Below, in pieces: positions 11,356 to 21,563 of a DNA stretch of 64,000 nt; the first letter of the stretch is position 1; the number at the start of each line of letters is the position of its first letter. The notes under the pieces are model-generated. The model saw nothing but the letters and a program-made list of their open reading frames with translations, searched no databases and was not told where the DNA came from. Location of the stretch: contig JAEMBT020000006.1 in NCBI GenBank assembly GCA_018873245.2, forward strand, positions 13,052,387-13,116,386. The letters run 5' to 3'. A program made the translations under genes and the position numbers. The stretch comes from Archegozetes longisetosus. Its lineage: Eukaryota; Arthropoda; Arachnida; Sarcoptiformes; Trhypochthoniidae.

Positions 11356-12532
11356 TATAAAAGAATTTCATTGAAAGATCACAACAACCATACACTTACC
11401 CGAAAGGGATATTACCAACAATTTTAACGTTGTGCTTTTGATTAAGACTCATACAACTTAAGATTAGAATTCCAGCGATAACAAGGTAAGAACTGTTTGA
11501 TTGAAGAGATGATAGTGATATACTATGATTTTTCATACATCTCCAAATTGTTATTGAGATTCATTTGTTCGATTAAATCAAATTTTCAAACTTCTTAAGC
11601 TGAATATTAATATAAAAATATGCTTTTAGCCTAAAAGATACAAAATTTAAGTATCTTTCGGAAGGCTATGACTCTTGACAATTCTGAAGCACAATATGAC
11701 AGTATGTCCCTGATTATATACTATTGATTCGACATGATAACAATAATATGCTGTGCAAACACAAATGATTTTACATATTTGATCCGTTAATAGTTAAAAT
11801 ATCGAATTTAATTGCTTGAAAACAATCTGTTTATTCAATAAAAAGGTTGTGCAATATTGAAATGAGCAAATTTATGTGTTTGTTACTAGCACATTTATCA
11901 AAAACTCATCATGAGTGGAGACCTTGAAACTTGTACAATATCGGGTGAGTCGATCATTTTTATTCAATGATCAATAGCTACAAAATGACTATTGAATTAA
12001 TTCAATGATATGACAAAATATTCTCGCATCAATACTTTTATTCAATTAATTGATGTATTAGACTTTCATTACACTATCTTACAATTTATGAAATTCAGAC
12101 AATTAGATTGTATCATAATATAATTAATTAATCAAACAAAACAATAGTATTCAAATCTTAAGTTAGATATATTTATTAAATTCATTCAAATCAATCATAA
12201 GTAAATTTAAGTATCTAAAATATGTTGAAATATAACAGAATCAATATTAATAAATTTAATTTATTTTGTGAGAATCTTTCAGTTAAATTGAAAGTGCTAT
12301 TAACTTTCATTCGAAATCAGATATAACTTTTGTCTTTTGTATCCTTATAGATGAATGATTCTCCTTGCGCATTTTAGAATTGTTATTTTAATCTAAGCTT
12401 AACTTTAGAACAACTATGTTGAGTTCAATAAATATGTTTTATGAATCAAAATCAAGTTACTAAAAATCTATTACAAATGAGTGGCTGGAATACTAACTTC
12501 ACTATACAATATTCGACGTTGGTAAATAATTT

Positions 12533-12592
12533 TAGATAAAGTTGAAATAAGCGTCTGTCTTACAATTTAAACGCTTATAACCCCCTTTATCT
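12533..12592. repeat. Conserved hairpin downstream of SLC26 gene B (copy 2)
   Basis: The arms AGATAAAGTTGAAATAAGCG and CGCTTATAACCCCCTTTATC can pair with a short AT-rich loop. It lies about 200 nt past the stop codon of gene B. A near-identical copy lies at 21309-21370 after gene C. Confidence 0.45.
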
Positions 12593-12790
12593 AATATCGA
12601 GTTGCTTCAAATATTGCTTTAACTAAGTATATAAGACTTCATTGGATAATAACTTAGTGAATAAATTTGAATAACTTCCCAAATTATTAATTTAAATGTA
12701 ATTCAGTTTTTCCTAATAAAACTTGATTGAAAGATACGACAACAAAAAATATTTATTTATTGAATAATTGTTACGGCTTATTATCTGAAT

Positions 12791-14173
12791 TCAGAATTCT
12801 GATTTCTGAAAAAATATTGATTTTGGATACGAATTGAATCCATAGTCACTGATATTTTCTTGCTTTTCAGTCAAGTTATTACTCTCTCCTCTGACATAAG
12901 TGACTGCGTCGTGAACCGTTTTGAAGAATTGATTCGAAGGAACTTCTATAAAAAATCCAACTTTACTGAGCAAACTCTCGACATGAACAGAACATCCTGA
13001 TAAGAGAATCACAACTCCTATTTCTTTATATGTTTTCACTATTTTTTTCAAAGTATTTGCACCCGCGGTGTCTATGTATGAAAACATTGAACAATCAATG
13101 ATTATGTGAGTCGGAAGTTTCTCTTCAGATAATATTGAGATTTTGGTCACTGGATAAGGTTTATTTGATGAACGAAACCTCAAGCAACACGATTTATCAC
13201 TTTTTTCAGTCTTCTTCAGTTTTTGTATTATTTCACTGCAAAAAGTGAATATCAATTATAATAAAGTTATTACGATTTTTTATATTTGATTTGATATGAA
13301 TTACTTGACATCGAAACCAGATTTGATTTGTAACTGATTCGTGAAATAATTAATATCGGCGTAATTCAAAGCACCACAAAATTGGAATATTTGAATGCCT
13401 CGAATGGGTTTGGCCTGACTAAATTTGTTAATCGGAACGTAAATGTCTGAATCATCGACTGATCCCAATAAATAAGTTCTCGGTCTCTGAGATTTATATA
13501 TGAGTAATATTATAGAACAGTCCAAACCAACATAAAAACCAACGTCAACGTTCAATATTATCACTGCAACGAAAGTAATCACCCAAATTGACTAAGAAAA
13601 TGAAATTAATTTTTTTTAATATTTTGCAGAAGCAATTTCATATTTGAATTACGCCATCGACTTTCGACATTTCCAAAAAAACGTTTTGCTTCCTGAATTT
13701 TCGATATAAGGGATACTAATGCTATTGCAATACACGCTCCGATCACACACTAAAATGCGAGAATTTCTATTCAAAACCAATTTATTTGACGAAAACAAAA
13801 TGAATTAAAAAATTTTTTTCCTATAAACAAACTCACACTCGGAAGTGGTGATAAAAGTGACCCGAGAACTGCTATTACAATAGCGACACAAATGCAATTC
13901 ACGATAAAAACAACCTGAACAAAATTTTAAATCAAGTTAAATACTGTTTATATTTTTACAGTTATGATTACTGTTATAAATTTTTCAATATAATTGTGAG
14001 GCAAAGGAGGATAATATTTTTGGGCTCAGCTGATTTAGGTTTCCTTGGACAGATCTCATTTCTGAGTCGAAATATATATACAACTTATAGTCTATCTCAT
14101 TCTGTTTCCTAGTTATAAGCTCCAAAAGGTATAGTAAGGTTATTACAAATTCAGTCATTATAAGACCAAAACC

Positions 14174-14208
<35 letters not shown>

Positions 14209-16422
14209 CCTCTCATGGTATACAAGCAGAAGATCCAATGCTTATTCGCGGGCGTATTCATTCCCTGTTCCGGAATCAAACAAAGTATCTTATCTACGTA
14301 TTGGTAGATAAGAAAATTTCGGAACCGATGGAATAATTAAATACTGTTGTCAGAGCAAAAATGGCCTCAGAACTGTCGGGTGCTGTGCACATATAATGAC
14401 AGTTCTCTAGCATCTCGGATATGGCAGGTACCTATCCGAGATTACGTCACCGGGCGGACAATTTGATGATTTTTTAAACATTCTGTCTATCCGGATGGTA
14501 CTGGCACAGATTAATTATTTAACCTTTTAGTTTGTATTTTATTTAGTTCTGGTTTTAGTTTTATGCTCCCTTCAGGTTTACCTCTACGTGGTAGTGAGCG
14601 GGCAACACAAAAGTTGTACTTTTGTGGCTAAAGACCCGAAAAAATCGATTTTTAACATAAGGTGGTTTTTCCCTCATAACTCGAAAACTATTGAGTTTGG
14701 TAAAAAGTGCCCAAAGACTTTTGTGTTCAGCATTGAAAGACCTTTCAAATGATATGCTGCTCATCGAAGTCGGACTGAGCCCAGGCAACTATAGAAAAAT
14801 ACTACCCTTCTTTAAACTGACTTGTGTTTTTCCTCCTGAAGTGTCCATAAGTGCCGCTCGTGGTAGTGAAGATGCTGATGGTAAACACCAGAAAATGCCT
14901 CCACATACATTAGTCACTCCTAATGCTATCATTTCTTGATTTGGATCTAACTTATAGCCGTATTTAGCACTATATGTTTTACCAGCAGCCAAAGTGGTCA
15001 CATATGAGACAATAGCTATTGGTATGCAACGCGACCAGACATAGGAAAACAACTTGAATTTTGGAGCTACCGGTGGTGGGAATCTAAGAGTCAAATATAA
15101 CTTTGCTTTAATTCATATTTTCTCGTTTGTGTATTTATCAAGACTTGATTTATATTTACCCGTTGGGTATGGATCCAACTATTTTGACGTGGTATTTATC
15201 ACTAAGATCCATATAACTTGATATGATAGTTCCTCCGATTACAAGACAAAGATCTATAGGAAACGGTAATTTTATTTCAAATCTCTTTTCCACCTGAACG
15301 TTAATGACTTGTTTGAATATCAATAATACGGTGAGACAAACACCAGAAATCAGTAAAGTGATCAGATTTATTTCTTTGAGTCGAGAAAAGATTTCTATAT
15401 AAGTTCTAATTAGAGCTAATGGTCCGCTATAAAAGGTGTAATTGACACCCAAAAGATATCTTATCTGAGATGTGAACACATATATAGAGGCTGAAGTGAG
15501 AAACCCTCCAATTAGTTCGTTGGGTAAATAATTGCTGAGAAATCCTAATTGAAATATACCAAAAGCTGCTATATAAAGTCCAATGACTACTGCTGTCATA
15601 ACCACAACATCAATATTTGTTATATCTTCAAATCCAGCCAATGGCTGTATGGTTGAATTGGTTGCAGCAGTTACTAAAGCATTTTTGCCTAATTCAGACA
15701 TTACTTGTAAGACCACATCCCCAGTCATTAGACCAGAGACTATGGCGTAAGTGCCAACAGCGCTGTGTGAACAAGTGCCCATTAACAAATAGACCAATGG
15801 AGGGAAGAATGCAGAATAAATACCATAAACTGGATCTATATGTGCGATTAGTGCATAGCCGATGCCTATTTAGTAAGAAATATTTTAAAGTTATTTTAGT
15901 AAACGTTTATAAGTGATTAAGAAAAAGCATTTTAAAGAAATTTAGTGAAAAGACAATAGTTATAAAAAGAGATTTTTCCGAGTTATTGACTCGAAGAGAA
16001 TTAGTTCGTTTATAATGTTATTTCATTTGAGAAAATGATAAATAATTACTTTGTGGTATCTGGAACACAGCAATAGTCACTCCAACAACAATATCCACCA
16101 ATAAATTCTGTTTTATGTCATATTCAGGGAGCCAACTCAAAATTGGGAAGAGTGTTGTAATGCGACGAATCCATGCCTTCTTCGACATGTCAGGCATACA
16201 TATCTTCAGTCTATCTTTTGCAGTTTTACGTGTAGAAATCGGATCAAATGTTTCATTGAATTGAGGTATATTGTAAGCAACTCGATTGAATTGAATTGAA
16301 GGCATCGTTTCCGACTTATTAGGTTCATCATAAGGAGGACTTGAAGACACGTTGGATGCAATCGATAATTGTGATATACTGTGATTTCTATCACTCAATT
16401 CCAAATTGTTATTTCGAACCAT
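12791..16422 (-). CDS. SLC26-family anion transporter, gene B (one-base frame disruption)
   Basis: SLC26 proteins exchange or conduct anions such as sulfate, chloride, bicarbonate or oxalate across the plasma membrane. Seven exons: 16050-16422, 15160-15865, 14822-15083, 13837-13914, 13653-13749, 13305-13591, 12791-13235. All introns are GT-AG and phases match gene E. The product would be about 748 residues: cytoplasmic N terminus, transmembrane domain starting near VVGVTIAVFQIPQS, and a C-terminal STAS domain (HIIIDCSMFSYIDTAGANTL, VVILLSGCSVHVESLLSK). The family glycine after IPQ is serine here. Exon 5 is 97 bp where genes A and E have 96. The extra base is in a poly-T run (7 T at 13675-13681 on the complement), which shifts the frame into the STAS region unless it is a sequencing error. 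Exon 1 and exon 7 are almost identical to gene C. Confidence 0.85.
14006..14815. mobile_element. Insertion in intron 3 of SLC26 gene B
   Basis: Gene C lacks this stretch: its intron is about 105 bp against about 907 bp here. The ends are imperfectly inverted (GGATAATATTTTT and GGGCTCAG near the left, the complement of GGTAGTATTTTT and of GGGCTCAG near the right). It contains an AT dinucleotide run at about 14178-14204. A 75-codon ORF at 14561-14788 has no recognised features. Probably a non-autonomous DNA transposon that arrived after the duplication. Confidence 0.55.
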
Positions 16423-17152
16423 TATTATCAGTTAAGAGTTAAGCTCGAAATTCAGATCGAAATTTAAATGTTATTAAACAATGTATTTTTAGTGTTAAAC
16501 AAAGTTTAATTGTATCGTAACTTTTTATAGATGTTACTCGTTAAAAAACTTAAGTAAAATAGATAAGTTTCGTATTCGTACTTTTTTCTTTATATCAATT
16601 AATTTGACTCAATCACAACTGTAAATCAATATTTTAATTGAGAAATACTTGCTTTAAAAATCAACAGTCATTACAGTTAGAAGTTGTCTTCATAATTATG
16701 ATGCTTAATATCTAGGAAACCTTAACTCATATCTGAAGCCAATCACATCAACACAGTAGACCTCGAGTCTACTATGATGAATCTATGAAAGCATTAACTA
16801 ATGCTAATTAGTGTTCCTTATACAGAAATTACTGAAATGTGTTATACGAAACTTTTTCATCCAATAGACTATATTTTGATATTTGTCTCCAAAAGTTAAA
16901 ACTATCCATGCCTTGCTAGAAATAAGAAAGCATTCTGATTAAATAACTTACAATGCACATGTGAGCTTTAGGAGTACGTCCGTTCAGTGCTGTCCCTAGT
17001 GGATTTACAATTTCAAATCAGCCTGTATTTCTGAAGTGATTTCACTATTTTATTACTCATTCGATTGACATGTGAGAGAATTCTTTGATTAGTTGAACGC
17101 ATTTAAACATTTGCGTAACAGTGCATTAACATATAGTGCAAGTGTTTCTAAT
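16423..17152. other. 5' flank of SLC26 gene B
   Basis: Promoter-side sequence that aligns with 24398-24930 upstream of gene C for most of its length, including AGAAGTTGTCTTCATAATTA. From about 16960 it departs from the gene C flank, suggesting a further small insertion before the element at 17153. No core promoter motif stands out. Confidence 0.4.
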
Positions 17153-17477
17153 GGGTTCGGCTCTGTTCACCGACAGCCTGTCCACTGACAAAGGTTTTTA
17201 ATAAAATTCTTCAAATTTTCTATCTCGATTTCAATCGTTTAATTATGTCATGTTATTGCTATATTATGTTAAGTTAGGATAGGTCAGGTTAGGTTATTAT
17301 TATAGTTTGTTATGTTAAGCTAAGTTAGTTTGTTAGGTTTATTAGGCACCTTATATTTAATCACAAATAAAAGTCTTGTTTTCAGTTTTTTAAATGTCGG
17401 TAAACAGGTTGTCAGTGAACAGGTTGTCAGTGAACAGGTTGTCAGTGAACAGGCTGTCAGTGAACAGAGCCGGACCC
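17153..17477. mobile_element. MITE with 9-bp target duplication and subterminal 16-bp repeats
   Basis: Ends are GGGTTCGGCTCTGTTCAC and the near-complement of GGGTCCGGCTCTGTTCAC. The flanks are a perfect 9-bp duplication GTTTCTAAT at 17144-17152 and 17478-17486. The right side holds four tandem copies of a 16-bp unit, CAGGTTGTCAGTGAA-type. No coding capacity. A 9-bp duplication is typical of Mutator-like elements and is also seen in Merlin. The family is otherwise unassigned. Confidence 0.75.
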
Positions 17478-17703
17478 GTTTCTAATACACATGCTTACCA
17501 CATTTGCTGATGCCTATGATTTTAGTTTACTTGTTTTTAACTCAAAAGCTCAGATATTTGTGCTCCAAGATCTTTATGTGGCTAATATATTTCCATCTAT
17601 ACTTTAATGTAAATCTCGAAACCGTATATCAGAACCAAATCAATTTTAAAATAGCAACCTGTAAGCGACTATTTCTATGCAATTGTCTCTACATATTTTT
17701 AGT

Positions 17704-19048
17704 TAGACCTGTTCATCGGGTTAGTTCGGGTTGTAAAGAGCATCATAAAATGTCGGGGCGGATGAGTCAGCCCGAAATTTATTTCAAGAGTCCTATGTTG
17801 AATAATACAGTTTCGAAAAATGTGCTTGAGATAGTATCTCTTATACTATGGTAACAGACAATATTTCGGCCACGAATTCTGCATTTAGAGATATTTTATC
17901 ATATCTCACAAAATGAATCCAGTCTAAAAACATGCTTTTTGTGAATGCAATTGAATAAATTCAATAAATGAATTGATCGAAGTTTTGGTGAAAATGGCTA
18001 AAGAGTCAGGATTTCAAAATCAATTAGATATTATACTGGAAAATATGACAGGATCTAGATGGGATTCTTAATATTATCTTCTGAATTCGGTCAAAGTTAA
18101 TTATTAGAGAATAAGGGTTTGTCTATTAGAAACAACAAACTATGACATTCTTAGAAATATTAATGAAATTTGTTGAATACTCTGAGTTTTATCACCATTA
18201 AAGGCTGTTCGATCTAAACTTTGCAATAAAAGTGTACCAACACTTTAATCACGTTTTACTAAGTAATGAGATGCTAAATCTTAATATTCAAAGATTCGAT
18301 ACAAATTTTAAGGTTAGGTTAGGAGTTTGATAAACTTAAAGCAAAACTGATTGAGCATATTGATAAGTATATAGTTGGTACTGATTGTTATGTTTGTGCG
18401 AATTTTGATACCAGTTTATAAATACTAAAGGTAACTTCGCCTCAGTGCAAAATTAATGAATATCTCGATATCATCTCTAAAATGGCTAAAAGTTTCAAAA
18501 TAATTATAGAAAGCAGTCACAGAGAATCTCACATTAGAAACGAAAGATTGCTCATATTGTGTCCGTTTATGAGAAAACAGTTGGTGATGAACATAAAGAA
18601 ATTGAAATCGAAGAAGTTTCATGCTATTTAAATTATTTATCAAATGGTGAAGATCTCAAATCAGACGCAATAACATTCTGGATTAAACTCCTTGATGTAT
18701 TCTCAAGTTTCACAATTGGTTCAGTTGATTCATTCGGTACCTGCAAATAATTTATAAAGTGAGACAAACTTTAGCTATGTCGGTTTAATATTGACTGATA
18801 GGAGATCTATTTTAGATCCGGAAAAACAGACAAGATTTCATACATTTAATCTAATTTTGATTTATTAAAAATAAAATGTAGACCATAACTAAATGAATCA
18901 ACAAACCAATTAAACTTGATCTCTTAAACAATTTTAACTCTTGTTCGTATCGGGCTAGCCTTATTCAATTTTCGGGTCGGATCGTACAAAGGAAAACAAA
19001 ATAAAGGTTGGGTCGGGCCGGTTGTTTTGGACCCGATGTACAGGTCTA
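17704..19048 (+). mobile_element. Decayed hAT transposon at the duplication junction
   Basis: The ends are inverted, TAGACCTGTTCATCGGG at the left and the complement of TAGACCTGTACATCGGG at the right, with further GGGTCGG-rich subterminal motifs. On the plus strand the interior shows fragments of a hAT transposase: SRWDSYYYLLNSVKV around 18056-18100 and the C-terminal dimerisation region around 18600-18690 (EEVSCYLNYLSNGEDL, then TFWIKL). Stops and frameshifts are frequent. The 8-bp flanks (TTTTTAGT and CTTTTGAC) do not match cleanly, which fits its position at the boundary between two duplicated units rather than a simple insertion. Confidence 0.75.
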
Positions 19049-19059
19049 CTTTTGACTAA

Positions 19060-20314
19060 GACTTATAAGCTAAGATTAGAGTTCCAGAAAAAACAAGACA
19101 AAGATCAATAGAAAAGTATAGTTTCCATCCGATTTTTTTCCATCTAAACGTTGATCACCATTTTGAAAATCAGTAATAAAATAAGACAAATTCCAGGTAC
19201 AATAGAGTGATCAAATTTACTTCTTAAAGTTGCGAGAAAATTTCAATGTAACTACGATTAAAAACAAGTAAGTCAGATTAACTCATATAAGAGATCTTAC
19301 TTGAGAGGTGAATCTATAAATAGGAGTTGATGTAAGGAATCCTCCCAATAGTTCATCAGGCATGTAGTTGCTTAGAAGTCCCATTGCAATCACCAAAGGC
19401 TAGTAAAATTACATCTCCAGTTATTAGACCAGAAACTATGTAGTAAGTACCAACTGTATGAAGAAGTGCCGTTTAATAGATAAGTCAATGGAGGGAAGAA
19501 TGCAGAATAAATACCGATGACTGGTGGTAAATGAGTCATTACGGCGTATGCGATACCTAATCAAGGAGATGTTGCAAAAGTTGAATATCGGAAAGTCAAA
19601 GAAAATTTGAAAAAGTTCATTCATTTAAGAGTTTTGAAAAGGTAAATATTCTTAGTTTTCACTCTTGAAAACGCTTCTCGAAAAATAGGAAAAGGTCATA
19701 TTAAATTTTCATTACTCTTAGTACTTATTAAACCACTTATTTAAATATTTTATCAAGGAAGTAAGCTATATAATTCTGTGATCGAATCAACCCAATTTTG
19801 ATTTAGCATTAGTCTATAAGACATTCAGAATGAGAATAAACAACAGCTAATTATGATCAAAATAATACTGATCTGACCACAAAACTAAGCGTAATTCCAC
19901 TTTAGTATTTATAAATTATGTTAATCATTCCTTTAGAAACATTCTTGGTTCATATCAAGATAAGTAATTACTTTGTGGTATCTGAAAAACTGTAATCGCC
20001 AAACCAGCCACCACGTCAGGGATGAAATTCTTTTTGATGTCATATTCTAGAATCCAGACTAGAATTGGAAAGAACATCGTAATGCAACGAATCCATGCCA
20101 TCTTTGATATGTCAGACTTTAAAATCTTCAACTTTTCACTTGTCGCTTTCTGTATTGAAACTGGATAAAATGTTTCATTGAATTGAGAAACATTATATAC
20201 AATTCGACTGAACTTGATCTTAGGCATCGGTTCTAAATCAGGAAGTTCCTGATGTGAAGAAACTGAAGAACTGTTTGACTGAAGAGATGATAGTGATATA
20301 CTGAGATTTGTCAT
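19060..20314 (-). pseudogene. SLC26 pseudogene D, orphaned N-terminal exons
   Basis: Exon 1 (about 19968-20314) is open and encodes an SLC26 N terminus of about 115 residues, ending in the first helix with VFQIPQS and a GTAATT donor. Exon 2 (19060-19560) is recognisable by IAYAVMTHLPPVIGIYSAFF and by the last part near 19075. It has frameshifts and lacks about 50 codons in the middle. No exons 3-7 follow: the sequence ends at the hAT element. The missing half is at 8.3-11.5 kb, so A and D are parts of one ancestral gene separated by the tandem duplication. Confidence 0.85.
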
Positions 20315-21308
20315 ACATCTTCCAATTATTATTGAGATTCATTTGTTCGATTAAATCTAATTTTCAAACTTCTTAAGCTTAATATTAATATAAAAATATG
20401 CTTTTAGCCTAAAAGATACAAAATTTAAGTATCTTTCGGGAGACTATGACTCTTGACAATTCTGAAGCATAATAGAACAGTATGTTCCTGATTATATACT
20501 ATTGATTCGACGTGATCGCAATAATATGCTGTGCAAACACAAATGATTTTACATATTTGACCCATTAATAGTTAAAATATCGAATTTAATTGCTTGAAAA
20601 CAATCTGTTTATTCAATAAAAAGATTGTGCAATATTCAAATGAGCAAATTTATGTGTTTGTTAATAGCACATTATCAAAAACTCATCTTGAGTGGGGACC
20701 TTGAAATTTGTACAATATCGGGTGAGTCGATCATTTTTATTCAATGATCAATAGCTACAAAATGACTATTGAATTAATTCAATGAAATAACAAAATACTC
20801 TCGCATTAATACTTTTATTCAATTGATTGATGTATTAGGCTTATATTACACTACCTTACAATTTATGAAATTCAGACATTTCGATTGTATCATAATATAA
20901 TTAATTAATCAAACAAAAAAAATTAGTATTCAAATCTTAGGTTAGATATATTTATTAAATTCATTCAAATCAATCATAAGTAAATTTAAGTATCTAAAAT
21001 ATGTTAAAATATAACAGAATCAATATTAATAAATTTAATTTATTTTGTGAGAATCTTTCAGTTAAATTAAAAGTGTTATTAACTTTCATTCGAAATCAGA
21101 TATAACTTTTGTCTTTTGTACCCTTATAAATGATTCTACTTGGGCATTTTAGAATTATTATGTTTATCTTAGCTTAACTTTAGAACAATTATGTTGAGTT
21201 CAATAAATACGTTTTATGAATCAAAATCAAGTCCCTATAAAGCTATTACAAATGAGTGGCTGGAATACTCACTTCACTATACAATATTTGACGTTGGTAA
21301 ATAATTTT

Positions 21309-21370
21309 AGATAAAGTTGAAATAAGCGTCTGTCTTACAATTAAAACGCTTATAACCCCCTTTATCTAAT
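21309..21370. repeat. Conserved hairpin downstream of SLC26 gene C (copy 3)
   Basis: Same arms as at 12533-12592, with one loop difference. It lies about 200 nt after the gene C stop. Confidence 0.45.
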
Positions 21371-21563
21371 ATCGAGTTGCTTCAAATATTGCTTTAACTA
21401 AGTATATAAGACTTAATTAGATAACAACTTAGTGAATAAATTTGATAACTTCCCAAATTATTAATTTAAATGTAATTCAATTTTGCCTAATAAAACTTGA
21501 TAGAAAGTAGGACAACAAAAAATATTTATTTATTGAATAATTGTTACGGCTTTTTATCTGAAT

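Larger units (their letters stand above)
8304..11553 (-). pseudogene. SLC26 anion transporter pseudogene A (split by Tc1)
   Basis: Exons can be mapped against the other copies: remnant exon 1/2 fusion 11400-11553, exon 3 9436-9697, exon 4 9294-9371, exon 5 9075-9170, exon 6 8725-9011, exon 7 about 8304-8655. A deletion removed nearly all transmembrane helices encoded by exons 1 and 2. Sixteen N-terminal codons are joined directly, and in frame, to the last part of exon 2 (ends KIVGNIPF). Exon 3 carries one lost and one gained base (near 9447 and 9532), and exon 7 has an extra A in a run of seven at about 8370 that breaks the STAS domain. A Tc1 element lies in the intron between exons 2 and 3. 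Exons 6 and 7 with their intron are almost identical to genes B and C, while exons 3-5 are strongly diverged, which suggests gene conversion. Confidence 0.85.
11435..17700. repeat. Tandem segmental duplication, left unit
   Basis: This unit matches 19049-25100 in order and orientation: part of pseudogene A, a 3' flank of about 1.2 kb, an entire SLC26 gene and about 1.2 kb of 5' flank. Relative to the right unit it has lost about 1.17 kb inside pseudogene A (junction at about 11478, with AAG microhomology). It has gained an insertion of about 0.8 kb in an SLC26 intron and a 325-bp element at 17153. The junction with the right unit is the hAT element at 17704-19048. Confidence 0.85.

Noticed and set aside
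13915-14821. Extra coding exon in SLC26 gene B intron 3
   Set aside because: Gene C lacks the stretch entirely and its ends are inverted, so it is an insertion.
15617-15916. Plus-strand ORF over SLC26 exon 2 (also 23641-23886)
   Set aside because: Antisense shadow of a well-supported exon.
16206-16394. Second ORF inside SLC26 exon 1 (also at 24181-24369)
   Set aside because: Shadow frame of the real exon; identical in both copies only because the exons are duplicated.
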